Source: an uncultured bacterium (GTDB lineage: Bacteria > Actinomycetota > Coriobacteriia > Coriobacteriales > Coriobacteriaceae). Taken from it: a stretch of 64,000 nt of DNA. The notes beneath the pieces were generated by a model, which was not told the origin of the DNA, made no database searches, and saw nothing but the letters and a program-made list of their open reading frames with translations. Shown here piece by piece: positions 29,202 through 38,290 of the stretch; the first letter of the stretch is position 1; every line of letters starts with the position of its first letter. Position numbers and translations under genes: made by a program. Location of the stretch: positions 62,001 to 126,000 of the forward strand of contig CAJMKK010000003.1 in assembly GCA_905214105.1 (NCBI GenBank). The letters run 5' to 3'.

Positions 29202-32200
29202 CTATGCAAAAGGTCTTGCGGCACCGATCACACGACCGGGAGCGTTAACCGAACGTTCGGTAACTCCAATTCCCGGCCACGAATCGATAATTCGACCGTT
29301 ACCGATATAGATTCCAATATGACCCTGGTAGTAGACCACATCTCCCCTCTGCATGGCAGAGGTGCTAACCGGCATAAACGTGTTGCTACGATACCAGTTC
29401 ATAGAGTTATACGTCTGCTCAGGCAGCCAACGATGGTTATAGGGGTTATACCAACCCATATCCATGCCAGTCGCATACAAACATTGCAGCACTAATCCCG
29501 AACAATCAACCGCATCCCCCGGCCAAGAAGACCAAGGCTCGATATAACGCGTTCCGATATATTCACGTGCACGCTGGATAAAGGCGTTGATGCAATCCTG
29601 TCGCGAAGCGTTATAAGGAATTCGAGAAGGCGTGACATACGTGAAGTAACCGGTGCAATACGAAGGAAGCTGTACGCTATTGCAACTAACCTTTGGATAA
29701 GAGCCGGGGGTCTGATATCCCATATATCGATAGGTCTCAAAATACGAATCAGACGTAGAGCCTGGTGCGGAAGCGCCCTTAGGGACAATCTTTACCTGTA
29801 AGGCCTGAACAGGAATGCCAAGCTTCGTGGTGCCCGCCGATGATCCATTTTTGGTCCAGCCAAGCCAACCATAATTTGACACATGGACGCGATACCAAAC
29901 ATCAAAGTAATTGGAAACATCGCCAGTCAAGTTAATCTTCACAGCCTGGATTTGCTGTCCTTGGCCAACAGTTCCCGATGTAGCCCCATCTGAAACAGCG
30001 GACTGCCAACCGATATTGGATACATGGGCAGAATACGAAATGCCGCCACTCATGGAGCTATCGGAAAGCGACAGTTGCATGGCCTCCATGGCACGGTTCT
30101 GTCCAACCGTTCCAGCAACACTGCCATTGCCAACAGGCGCTTGCCAGCCAAGACCGGAGCAATTTGCCTTAGCGGATAGCCCAGGAAGCTTGATCAACGC
30201 ATCATGGTCTTGAACAGGAGCGTCGGACGAACCCTTGGCAACCAACTTAATTTGAATTGCCTCGGCCTGCTTAGACAGTCCAACGGTGCCAGCCGCAGCT
30301 TCATTTTTAGCCCAACCAAGCCAACCATAGTCTGCAGCATGAATACGGTAGTAAATATCATATTTTGAAGCGTCGTTCCCGGTCAGCCTTAATTTAACCG
30401 CCTGAATTGCGAGGCCCTTGCCAACAGTGCCAGCATAGGAAGCACCCGAGACGTATGGCTGCCAGCCGATATTCGCAACATGTGCCGACACTTCGACGGA
30501 GGCATCGATGCCCTGAGTTGCAACATACAAAGCCTGCAGGGAGCGGGACTTGCCCGTCTGGCCAGCGGTTTCACCGTTGCCAACAGGAGCTAACCAGCCC
30601 GCAGAAGCAACGTGCGCCTGAGATACAAGACCGATTCCAGGCGTTTCGATAAATGCATTGGCAGAGGAGCCAGGTGAAGACTGACCCTTATTTACAAGTG
30701 CAACATCGATGCCGCACAAACCGGAAGAACCACCAGAAACGCCACATGCCTGACCATTTGACGCCCAGCCAGTCCAGCCATTACCGGAATCGCATACTCG
30801 ATACCAAATGTCATAATTGGCAGCAAGTTGACCGATCAACGACATTTTTATCGCTTTTATGGGTGCACCGGATACCGCCTTGGCAGCGCCACCATCCGAT
30901 GAAGAAACGCCCCAGCCTGAATACCCATCCATAACGGAATAAGAAATAGACCCGTTATCAGTTTGACCGGCAACGCTCAGGGCAATAGAGTTCAGCAGTT
31001 TAGCACCCTTGCCCCCGATCGTGGCCTTTTGACCAGAAGAGGAGCCAAGACTCTCCCCAGAAACGGCCGATCCGGAAACCGTAACTGCGTCTGGATCGCC
31101 AATAAAGACCTTAGCCGAGGAACCGGGCGCCGCTCCGCCTTTCTCCACGAGAACCACTTTGACCGCTTCGATAGCCCTGCCCTTACCGGCAGAACCAGCA
31201 GCAGCACCATTACAGGCCCAATCGAGCCAGCCTATGCCTGACACATGAGCGCAATACCAAATGTCATATTTATCGGCCGCCTCGCCGGTCAAGCGAATCT
31301 GGACGGCCTCGAGGCGCTGAGACTTTCCAGTCGTGCCGCAGTGCCCCTTAGACCACTGCTGCCAGCCAACATTCGAGACATGACCACGAAGCTCAATAGA
31401 ACCCGAGTGGCCATACCAGCCAAGCTGGGCTTCAAGAGCCTCCATGGGAAGGCCCCTACCAGTTGTCCCCGCAACAGATCCACTTCTAACGGGCGACATC
31501 CAGCCAATATTCGAGGTATGCGAGCGAACGGAAATCGAAGCGGGATCATCGCTACGGTTCTTAAAGGGAGAGGTAGTATCGCCCGGGGCGGGGTCGCCCT
31601 TGGGCAGGACCGCGACCTGGACGGCCTGGACGGCGCGGCCGTAGCCCGCCGAGCCGGCGTCGGCGCCGTCGCACGCCCAGCCGAGCCACCCGAACTCCGC
31701 GGAGTGGACGCGGTACCAGACGGTGTAGCGGGCGGACAGCTCGCCGGACAGCCTGACCCTCAGGGCCTCGACGGCCCGGGACTGGCCGGTCGTGCCGGCG
31801 GTGCCGCCGTTGCCGACGGCGGGCTGCCAGCCGACGTTCGAGACGTGGGCCTCGACGGATATGGCGGCGGCAATCTGTTCTTGAGACGCGGCTCCATCCA
31901 CTTCAAGTGAGATTTTAAGCGCCTCGAGATTAAGGCCCCTACCCGTCGTTCCGGCAACCTTACCCGAACCAACCGGATCCATCCAGCCAATATTCTGCAC
32001 ATGGGCAGAAACACTTACGTTTTTGACAGTCAGCTGATTGCGTACGGCAGAATCGTCAGCAACGACCTCGCTTACATCTTCGGATGAACCCTGTTGCGTG
32101 TCTTGAGACTCGTTAACAACAGGGGACGCATTCGACTCTTGTCCTTCAGGGCCTGAACCATCATCAATAGCGTTCGAGTCTTCAGAATTCAAGTTAGTTG

Positions 32201-32318
32201 AGTCAGTAGATCCGTTAACTGAATAATCAGCATATGCAGCAGTCACGGCCCATGATTGACTCATGAGCAACACAGCAGCCATGAGAATAGAAACGGACAC
32301 ATCAAAGAGACGTCTCAC
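29202..32318 (-). CDS. Secreted ChW-repeat protein with C-terminal NlpC/P60 peptidase
   Basis: The 1038-residue protein (GTG start at 32318, with GGAAGGTGG just upstream) has a signal peptide ending near AAYAD and an acidic linker. About fourteen ChW repeats follow, with the same two weak repeats in the middle (MDGYSGWGVS, CDSGNGWTGW) as its paralogues. The last 140 residues are an NlpC/P60 domain: DCINAFIQRAREYIGTRY, the catalytic DCSGLV, and GHIGIYIGNGRIIDS with the His. These enzymes cut gamma-D-Glu-diaminopimelate links in peptidoglycan stems. It lies 30 bases after the C39-like gene and probably shares its transcript. A GC-rich block at 31579-31866 nearly matches one in that neighbour. 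Confidence 0.92.
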   Translation of the reverse strand: MRRLFDVSVSILMAAVLLMSQSWAVTAAYADYSVNGSTDSTNLNSEDSNAIDDGSGPEGQESNASPVVNESQDTQQGSSEDVSEVVADDSAVRNQLTVKNVSVSAHVQNIGWMDPVGSGKVAGTTGRGLNLEALKISLEVDGAASQEQIAAAISVEAHVSNVGWQPAVGNGGTAGTTGQSRAVEALRVRLSGELSARYTVWYRVHSAEFGWLGWACDGADAGSAGYGRAVQAVQVAVLPKGDPAPGDTTSPFKNRSDDPASISVRSHTSNIGWMSPVRSGSVAGTTGRGLPMEALEAQLGWYGHSGSIELRGHVSNVGWQQWSKGHCGTTGKSQRLEAVQIRLTGEAADKYDIWYCAHVSGIGWLDWACNGAAAGSAGKGRAIEAVKVVLVEKGGAAPGSSAKVFIGDPDAVTVSGSAVSGESLGSSSGQKATIGGKGAKLLNSIALSVAGQTDNGSISYSVMDGYSGWGVSSSDGGAAKAVSGAPIKAIKMSLIGQLAANYDIWYRVCDSGNGWTGWASNGQACGVSGGSSGLCGIDVALVNKGQSSPGSSANAFIETPGIGLVSQAHVASAGWLAPVGNGETAGQTGKSRSLQALYVATQGIDASVEVSAHVANIGWQPYVSGASYAGTVGKGLAIQAVKLRLTGNDASKYDIYYRIHAADYGWLGWAKNEAAAGTVGLSKQAEAIQIKLVAKGSSDAPVQDHDALIKLPGLSAKANCSGLGWQAPVGNGSVAGTVGQNRAMEAMQLSLSDSSMSGGISYSAHVSNIGWQSAVSDGATSGTVGQGQQIQAVKINLTGDVSNYFDVWYRVHVSNYGWLGWTKNGSSAGTTKLGIPVQALQVKIVPKGASAPGSTSDSYFETYRYMGYQTPGSYPKVSCNSVQLPSYCTGYFTYVTPSRIPYNASRQDCINAFIQRAREYIGTRYIEPWSSWPGDAVDCSGLVLQCLYATGMDMGWYNPYNHRWLPEQTYNSMNWYRSNTFMPVSTSAMQRGDVVYYQGHIGIYIGNGRIIDSWPGIGVTERSVNAPGRVIGAARPFA
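31579..31866. repeat. 288-bp GC-rich tract shared with the neighbouring ChW gene, copy A
   Basis: The tract aligns without gaps to 34801-35088, with roughly ten base differences counted by eye. The flanking sequence of this gene is far more AT-rich and diverged, so the patch looks like a gene-conversion tract. Confidence 0.85.
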
Positions 32319-32348
32319 GATTCCACCTTCCTTCATCAATTAACGAAC

Positions 32349-35300
32349 CTACTTAAGGACAATCGCCTGTGCCCCTCGTTGCGAGTATAACGAAGCAATG
32401 CGCTGGGCGGAGTTAGAGACATAGCCAGCGAGTGAATCAGCCATGTAAACGGTACCCAGGGAACGATTAAAGCCCCTAAGAACGACGGTATGGGAATTGG
32501 TGTAGGTTCGATAGACCCTTCCGCCATATGCCTGGGTCGCATAGCAGCTTCCCAAGTTTTGCATACCAATCGTTGACCAGATAATAACGGGATGTCCGGC
32601 TTCCAAATAGGAATAAAGATCATAGAAACCAGTGCCCGTGACGTCATACGCCCGCAAACTGCTTCCACGACTAATCAAAAAAGAATTAGCCGTATTGGTC
32701 AAGCCGGGAGCGGATATGCAGTTTCCGTTCGAAGCACCATGCGGATTACCCCAAAACGCCGTCACAAAATCCCAGCTGCTCTTAGGCATATACGCATCTG
32801 CAATAACGGTTTTGCCCAGCCCAAATCCGTAATAGTTGAGCGCATTAGTCAATGCAACGGACTCGCAACCAGTCGGAAGCTCAGGATTCTGCATTGTGCA
32901 GGGAACGTTGAGGACAACCGAATTCGGATGCAATGGGCGGTCCCTGTACGCGCCGTCCGTGGGACCCGGGGCCGCAGAGCCCTTCGCGAGGATGCGGACC
33001 TGGAGCGCCTCGACGCGGTAGCCGATGCCGGTCGTGCCGGCGCGGGCGCCGTCGCTGGCCCAGCCGAGCCAGCCGTAGTCCTGCACGTAGGCGCGGTACC
33101 ACACGTCGTAGTACTCGGAGAGGCCGCCGGTCAGGCGCATCTTGACGCACTCGACCGCCCTGCCCTGGCCGGTGGTGCCGGCCAGGGCGCCGCCCGAGAC
33201 CTCGTCCTGCCAGCCGACGCCGGAGACGTGCGCGCTGTAGGACAGGCCGCCGGAGACCGGCGAGGAGACCTCGGCCGAGATCGCCTCGACCGCGCGGGAC
33301 TGGCCGGTGGTGCCGGCGGTGCCGCCGTTGCCGACGGCGGGCTGCCAGCCGACGCCGGAGACGTGAGCCCTGAGGCTGAGCGAGGGAACGGAGAGCTCGG
33401 CGGGGGCGCCCGACGAGGGGGCGTCGCCGCCCTTCTCGACGAGGACGACCTGGAGCGCCTCGGCCTGGACGCCGAGGCCCTCGGTGCCCGCGGCCTCGCC
33501 GTCCTTGGCCCAGCCGAGCCAGCCGTAGCCCGCCGCGTGGACGCGGTACCAGACGTCGTAGGAATCGGAGACGGGGCCGGAGAGGGACACCCTCACGGCC
33601 TGGACGGCGCGGCCCTGCCCCACCGTGCCGGCGTAGGAGGGGGCGGAGGCGGCGTCCTGCCAGCCGATGCCGGCCACGTGGGCCGCGACGGAGACGGAGC
33701 TCCCCTCGCCCGCCCCCTCGAGGTAGGCGCGCACCGCCTGGAGCGCGAGGCCCCTGCCGGTCGTGCCGACGTCCTCGCCGCCGCCCACCGCCTGCAGCCA
33801 GCCGCGCTCCGCGACATGGCCCTGCAGGACGAGCGACGGGCCGGGGGCGGCGCCGGAGACGAAGGCCCCCTCGGTCGGGCCGGGGGCGCCGGAGCCCTTC
33901 GCGACGAGGGCGACCTGGACCGCGGTGAGGCCCGAGGCGCCCGACTCGACGCCGGAGGGCTCGCCGGCGCTCGCCCAGCCGGTCCAGCCGCGCGCGGAGT
34001 CGCAGGAACGGCACCAGACGTCGTAGCGCTCGGCGAGGCCGCCGGACAGCTCGAAGCGGACGGCCTTGAGCTGGAACCCGCCGCCCGTGGCGACGAGCTG
34101 CGCCCCGTCGGAGCTCGGCTCCCCCTGCCAGCCGGAGCCGAGCAGGAGGCCGCGGTAGCCGACCGACCCGTCGGACTCGAGGTTGTCGACGGTCGCGGCG
34201 ACGGAGCCCAGCACGGGGCCCCTCTCGGAGCCGAGCGTCAGGACCCCGCCGGAGAACGACGAGCCCGCCGGCGAGCCGGAGACGGAGAGGGCCGAGCCGG
34301 ACAGGCGCTCGCCGGCGCCGCGGAAGGCGCCGCCGGCCGGGCCCGGCGCGGCGCCGCCCTTGGGGACGAGCACGACCTGGACGGCCTGGACGGCCTTCGA
34401 CAGGCCCACCGTGCCCGCGGACGCGCCGTCCTTGGCCCAGCCGAGCCAGCCGTAGTCGGAGCAGTGCACGCGGTACCAGACATCGTAGGACGAGGCGGCC
34501 TCGCCGGAGAGCCTGAACTGGAGCGCCTCGACCGCCAGGGAGCGCCCGGTGGTGCCGGCGGCGCCCGAGGTCCAGCCCTGCCAGCCGACGTTCGAGACGT
34601 GGGCCCTCACCTCGAGGGAGGAGGAGCCGTGCCCGTACCAGGACACGGAGCCCGAGAGGGCCTCGAGGGCGCGGCCCTGCCCGGTGGTGCCGGCCGCGGC
34701 GCCGCCCGAGACGGCGCCCTGCCAGCCGATGCCGGCGACGTGGGCGCGGTAGGAGACCGAGGGGGGCTCGGAGGACCTGTCGACGAAGGGCGTGGACGTG
34801 TCGCCCGGGGCGGGGTCGCCCTTGGGCAGGACCGCGACCTGGACGGCCTGGACGGCGCGGCCGTAGCCCGCCGAGCCGGCGTCGGCGCCGTCGCACGCCC
34901 AGCCGAGCCACCCGAACTCGGCGGAGTGGACGCGGTACCAGACGGTGTAGCGGGCGGACGGCTCCCCGGACAGCCTGACCCTCAGGGCCTCGACGGCGCG
35001 GGACTGCCCGGTGGTGCCGGCGGTGCCGCCGTTGCCGACGGCGGCCTGCCAGCCGACGCCGGAGACGTGGGCCTCGACGGATATGGCGTCGGAGCCGAGG
35101 GGCTCGCCGGTCGAGGCGTCGGACAGAACGAGGCGCAGCGCCTCGAGGGGGAGCCCCCTGCCGGTCGTGCCGGCGACGCCGCCGCCGGCGACGGCGCCCA
35201 TCCAGCCGATATCGGAGACGTGGGCCGAGTACGAGAGCGAGACGGGCGCGGCCTCCTCGGCCCGGGCGGGCTCCGCCTGGCCCCCGCCGGCCTGTGGGGC

Positions 35301-35411
35301 CTCGGGCTGGGCGGCGGGCTCGCCGTAAGCCGCGGGCCCGCACAGGGCCAGGGCGGCCGCGAGCGCGAGCGCGACGACGGCCCCGGAAACTCGTTTCATG
35401 GAGCGCTTCAT
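32349..35411 (-). CDS. Secreted ChW-repeat protein with C-terminal C39-like peptidase
   Basis: The 1020-residue protein has a signal peptide (to about AAYGE) and a Pro/Ala/Glu linker. About fourteen ChW repeats run from residue 58 to about 825, and a C39-like cysteine peptidase domain closes the protein: LNVPCTMQNPELPTGCESVAL with the Cys, and SHTVVLRGF with the His. Such domains cut peptides, and some act on wall or secreted substrates. GGGGGA precedes the ATG. The repeat region is extremely GC-rich, while the C39 segment (32349 to about 32930) is AT-rich like the other cluster genes, an abrupt break at the domain border. The gene heads a two-gene operon with the NlpC/P60 gene. Confidence 0.9.
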   Translation of the reverse strand: MKRSMKRVSGAVVALALAAALALCGPAAYGEPAAQPEAPQAGGGQAEPARAEEAAPVSLSYSAHVSDIGWMGAVAGGGVAGTTGRGLPLEALRLVLSDASTGEPLGSDAISVEAHVSGVGWQAAVGNGGTAGTTGQSRAVEALRVRLSGEPSARYTVWYRVHSAEFGWLGWACDGADAGSAGYGRAVQAVQVAVLPKGDPAPGDTSTPFVDRSSEPPSVSYRAHVAGIGWQGAVSGGAAAGTTGQGRALEALSGSVSWYGHGSSSLEVRAHVSNVGWQGWTSGAAGTTGRSLAVEALQFRLSGEAASSYDVWYRVHCSDYGWLGWAKDGASAGTVGLSKAVQAVQVVLVPKGGAAPGPAGGAFRGAGERLSGSALSVSGSPAGSSFSGGVLTLGSERGPVLGSVAATVDNLESDGSVGYRGLLLGSGWQGEPSSDGAQLVATGGGFQLKAVRFELSGGLAERYDVWCRSCDSARGWTGWASAGEPSGVESGASGLTAVQVALVAKGSGAPGPTEGAFVSGAAPGPSLVLQGHVAERGWLQAVGGGEDVGTTGRGLALQAVRAYLEGAGEGSSVSVAAHVAGIGWQDAASAPSYAGTVGQGRAVQAVRVSLSGPVSDSYDVWYRVHAAGYGWLGWAKDGEAAGTEGLGVQAEALQVVLVEKGGDAPSSGAPAELSVPSLSLRAHVSGVGWQPAVGNGGTAGTTGQSRAVEAISAEVSSPVSGGLSYSAHVSGVGWQDEVSGGALAGTTGQGRAVECVKMRLTGGLSEYYDVWYRAYVQDYGWLGWASDGARAGTTGIGYRVEALQVRILAKGSAAPGPTDGAYRDRPLHPNSVVLNVPCTMQNPELPTGCESVALTNALNYYGFGLGKTVIADAYMPKSSWDFVTAFWGNPHGASNGNCISAPGLTNTANSFLISRGSSLRAYDVTGTGFYDLYSYLEAGHPVIIWSTIGMQNLGSCYATQAYGGRVYRTYTNSHTVVLRGFNRSLGTVYMADSLAGYVSNSAQRIASLYSQRGAQAIVLK
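34801..35088. repeat. 288-bp GC-rich tract shared with the neighbouring ChW gene, copy B
   Basis: This is the partner of 31579-31866. Here it matches the composition of its surroundings, which suggests that this gene was the donor of the tract. Confidence 0.8.
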
Positions 35412-35978
35412 GGAAAATCCCCCTAATCTAGCAACGGTTTAGAGCCTACTAGATTGGGGGGGACGCGAGCCAAGCCATGGTGCGCCGAACGGTTAGCCAC
35501 AAGGTCACCTTCGGCGCCAATGGCCTCATTCGTATAACCATTGAGTTCCAGACGACCGGCATCGATCCACACCCAGCCAACGCCCGAAACGCCTGGCTCG
35601 CAGCACGCAACGTTGCCTATAAGCATGCTCTCCGTGTCCGCGGTAAAAGAAAGCCCGCCTAGAAAAACGCACGGACAGGCCATAGCAACAGGCAATTCGG
35701 CGCAAATCGTTAGAGCAGGCGGCGCGCGGAAGGAGCGTATAGGGCGGTTTTCTGTTGGCTGTCAGCCGCGATATCCTCATGGAAACCTAATTGTCGCCGG
35801 AATCAAAGTCCCAGGCGCGGGCTCGATATCCTCTCGGATATCTAATCGTCTTGGACTTTTACCTGCCCAAACACAGTACAGCTTTTACGTGCTGTCACAC
35901 GGAGCAAGGCTCAAAAAGTGTTATCTACAACTCAAGCCTCTAAAGCAGGCTACGCACGGGCCTGAAGGAAATTGAGGT
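35412..35978. other. Intergenic region upstream of the C39 ChW gene
   Basis: No convincing gene is seen. The part next to the ChW gene has a short inverted repeat (AATCTAG 35425-35431 and CTAGATT 35449-35455) followed by a run of G, which lies in the 5' leader and could be an operator or leader hairpin. Two related stretches near 35769 and 35828 share GATATCCTC and a diverged CTAAT-CGTC segment. Open frames here on both strands lack family resemblance and ribosome binding sites. Confidence 0.4.
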
Positions 35979-36665
35979 CTAAATAGGACCCTTATCAGTC
36001 TTGCTGCGCATCAGGTTCACAAAACTGACAGCAGATTTGCTGGCCTTATATAGCTGATCATCAGATTTCTGAAGGTCATTCTCGCTTAATGAATCAAATT
36101 CAAGAACTTCTTGCCCGGCGTATATCAGCCAGCCGTTCTGCGCGAGAGATTCTTTCTCGACATCATTGAGATGTATGTCACCACGTAAATCTAAGGAGCA
36201 AAGCGCCTGCAAATCAGTAGAAGGAGTATTTGCAACCAAACCAGCAAGCCTCAAATACTCGTTGTATCCTATGCTTTCCTCAATGAAGGCCGAGAACAGC
36301 TTACTTAGATAATCCACCTTTCGTCTGTCTTCAACTTTATTGATCAAATTCAAGGTAGTTTCAAAATTCTCGATCAACTTCTTCTCGTTCTTAGCAAAGA
36401 ACGAACGACGCTGTTCGTCATCGACGGAATCCAGTCCGACAAGGAAGCGTTCAACCTTATTAAAAAAGAGCTGATCAGGGATTGAAGCCACCGCTTTGAC
36501 GGCCTTAAAGAATGAAATGCCGTCCAACGTTTCATCAAACACGATGCTTACTGCATCCATCGGCAGCCCCAATGAATCTCCGATACTTTTACAGTTTTCC
36601 AAAATAGTCACGATATTTGAAACAATAGATTCCATATCATAATGCGCTCGACTCAACTCATCCAT
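35979..36665 (-). CDS. Hypothetical protein of the accessory island (228 aa)
   Basis: I do not recognise a family. The ATG at 36665 has GGGAG upstream and gives an acidic, mostly helical, soluble protein without a signal peptide or membrane segment. The middle (DQLFFNKVERFLVGL... KNEKKLIENFETTLNLINKVEDRRKVDYLSKLF) is charged and may be coiled-coil. The C-terminal third has NGWLIYAGQ, which could be part of a small beta domain. Codon use is AT-rich like the rest of the island. It is the first island gene after the ChW cluster and stands alone, with about 560 bases of noncoding sequence before the next gene. Confidence 0.7.
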   Translation of the reverse strand: MDELSRAHYDMESIVSNIVTILENCKSIGDSLGLPMDAVSIVFDETLDGISFFKAVKAVASIPDQLFFNKVERFLVGLDSVDDEQRRSFFAKNEKKLIENFETTLNLINKVEDRRKVDYLSKLFSAFIEESIGYNEYLRLAGLVANTPSTDLQALCSLDLRGDIHLNDVEKESLAQNGWLIYAGQEVLEFDSLSENDLQKSDDQLYKASKSAVSFVNLMRSKTDKGPI

Positions 36666-37227
36666 ACGCCACTCCCATAAGTCCACAACTTTATATCATT
36701 AGAATTCACTAAAGATATGGTTTATTAAAAACCATCCATCAGGGAGAGCCACCAGCTTTGAGGCGCTACAACCCTATGAATTAAATTCAAACAGATATAA
36801 CACCACCAAAAACCAATAACGAGGCTAAACCTTCCACCGCCCTCGCGGCTCTTGAGCGTACTATGCCGGATCTTGGGATTGTTTCGCGCCGAAGCGAGAA
36901 GTACTCGCTCTCGGAGGATAGGTTTGCCCCAAGCCACGGATCGCCCGTCAAGAAGAACTCCGGCCAGCGGGAAGAGATGCCGGGCGGCAGGCGGAGCATG
37001 GCCACCGGACCTATCGAAACACATCTCCACCGTTCCTTCAACTGGGAAAATGCCGCCCCCGGGAGCCCGAATGGGACCTCGGGGGCGTTCGGCTAGCTGC
37101 GGGAACGGACTATTCGCTTAATGTGTTCGGCTGAGTTCGGAAATCAATCTCTTGAAGATAAGCAGTGGATTAAAGTATTCAACAAGAAATCCCGCATTAC
37201 ATTCAGCCCACAGCAAAAGACAGATCG
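36666..37227. other. Intergenic region with a GC-rich block, no gene assigned
   Basis: Most of this stretch is AT-rich, but about 36830-37115 is clearly GC-rich. It contains a hairpin, GCCCCCG with CGGGGGC and an inner CCCG/TGGG pairing, near 37056-37090. The open frames in it do not resemble known proteins. A decayed mobile-element piece is possible, but I could not identify transposase motifs. Confidence 0.35.
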
Positions 37228-38085
37228 CTAATACTCCGCTACGCCTTCGAACTCATATAAAAACCTCATATGATCGACGTCGAATCTAAGTGATAGCATA
37301 TCTATAGATTTGCGCACATCAGAACACAGGCAAACGAATTTAAAAAACGATTCAGTTAATTCGCTTTCAAACTCTTTGTCGCAAATACGTTTTCCAAGCT
37401 CAATAGCTTGGCTCAATTTAGTAGCCACAAGGTGGTTAGAAATAAAACCAAGCATGTTATTAGCCTTCTTAAGGCTATCAAGAGCAGGCAAAACATATTG
37501 TATTGCGAAATCTAATGTGATGGTATCCTCCTCAATAAAATTTGGAAGTTGATACGCTAAATCACATGTATCTATATAATATTTAAGCCATGACTCTTTC
37601 ATTTTTGGAAACCGAGAGATATGGATTAACCGACTTTCAGCAGAGGTATCGCCCAATCTATTGGAAGCTGGAATCAAAATAGTATTTGACCCTTGCTTTC
37701 GCCAAGACGAATTATCAAAATTCAAACGAACACGAATATACTCTTGCAACCAAACAAAATAGCACGCTCCATCATCCGCCAAAGAGCACCTGATTAAAAG
37801 AAAGGGTATTGCAAACATTTCAGCGTATAAAAGCGTCTTCGTATCAATGGAAAATGGAATTTCAGGTTTATCTTCGAGAGGTTTATCTGTTCCCTTCACC
37901 TGAATTGCCATTAATTCACCAGTAGCGAATCCGTTTTCAAAGCGCTCAAAAATTTTATCGATTCCAAAATCACGTTCTGTTAAGTCTCGAACAACCCAGC
38001 TTTCAGAAGGCATAAGGGAGGTGACGAAAGAGCATGCCGCTGTTTCAATTATGTGGCTACTTGGACGTTTCGGAGGATATGCCAT
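37228..38085 (-). CDS. DUF4365 domain protein (predicted nuclease-like, defence-associated)
   Basis: The N-terminal 150 residues fit DUF4365. An RDLTERDFGIDKIFERF segment is followed by FATGELMAIQVKGTDKP, where the acidic residues and the Q-V-K resemble the E-x-K of restriction-endonuclease-like folds. Proteins with this domain are common in defence islands. From the ATG at 38085 (GGAG nine bases upstream) the protein has 285 residues. A longer reading from 38154 would add a hydrophobic helix but lacks a ribosome binding site. The C-terminal half is unrecognised and helical. It lies among other island genes and no partner is obvious. Confidence 0.7.
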   Translation of the reverse strand: MAYPPKRPSSHIIETAACSFVTSLMPSESWVVRDLTERDFGIDKIFERFENGFATGELMAIQVKGTDKPLEDKPEIPFSIDTKTLLYAEMFAIPFLLIRCSLADDGACYFVWLQEYIRVRLNFDNSSWRKQGSNTILIPASNRLGDTSAESRLIHISRFPKMKESWLKYYIDTCDLAYQLPNFIEEDTITLDFAIQYVLPALDSLKKANNMLGFISNHLVATKLSQAIELGKRICDKEFESELTESFFKFVCLCSDVRKSIDMLSLRFDVDHMRFLYEFEGVAEY

Positions 38086-38290
38086 ATGAATCATCTCCAT
38101 CAGTCTTAACGCAAAGGCACCTAATAACGACAAAATAAAGATAATAGCCAACATAATTAGACTGCGTGTCAGTTGATATCAAATAAGCGGTTAAGGACAC
38201 AATAACCCATAAAACAAGAAGCACTCGCTGTGTCCAGGGGCATGGATCATCTCCTTCATCCTTCCTGCTCGAGCACGCCAGAGTAACCAC
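38057..38290 (-). CDS. Possible small membrane protein upstream of the DUF4365 gene
   Basis: A 77-codon frame starting with GTG encodes two hydrophobic stretches (RVLLVLWVIVSLTAYLIS and NYVGYYLYFVVIRCLCV) and overlaps the start of the DUF4365 gene by 29 bases in another frame. The start has no clear ribosome binding site. In the same region a different frame has a good AAGGAG before a 24-codon ORF, so the true gene structure is uncertain. If real it would encode a membrane partner for the DUF4365 protein. Confidence 0.25.
   Translation of the reverse strand: MVTLACSSRKDEGDDPCPWTQRVLLVLWVIVSLTAYLISTDTQSNYVGYYLYFVVIRCLCVKTDGDDSYGISSETSK

Noticed and set aside
19637..35411. Regular DNA repetition suggesting a CRISPR or satellite array
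   Set aside because: The repetition is codon-level ChW repeats of about 50 residues in open frames, with no short identical direct repeats and unique spacers.
32592..35426. A 944-codon plus-strand open frame opposite the C39 ChW gene, and a minus-strand 820-codon frame in another phase
   Set aside because: Long open frames are expected opposite very GC-rich repeats. The translations are Gly/Ala/Arg-rich without family motifs, while the minus-strand frame has a signal peptide, ChW repeats and a peptidase.
35431..35442. GCAACGGTTTAG resembling the satD operator half-site
   Set aside because: Only one half-site is present and the inverted partner is missing, so it is not counted as a fourth operator.
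35423..35975. Open frames on both strands upstream of the C39 ChW gene, one containing VSGVGWVW that resembles a ChW core
   Set aside because: Only one short segment resembles ChW. No flanking repeat, no start with a ribosome binding site, and the match can be chance.
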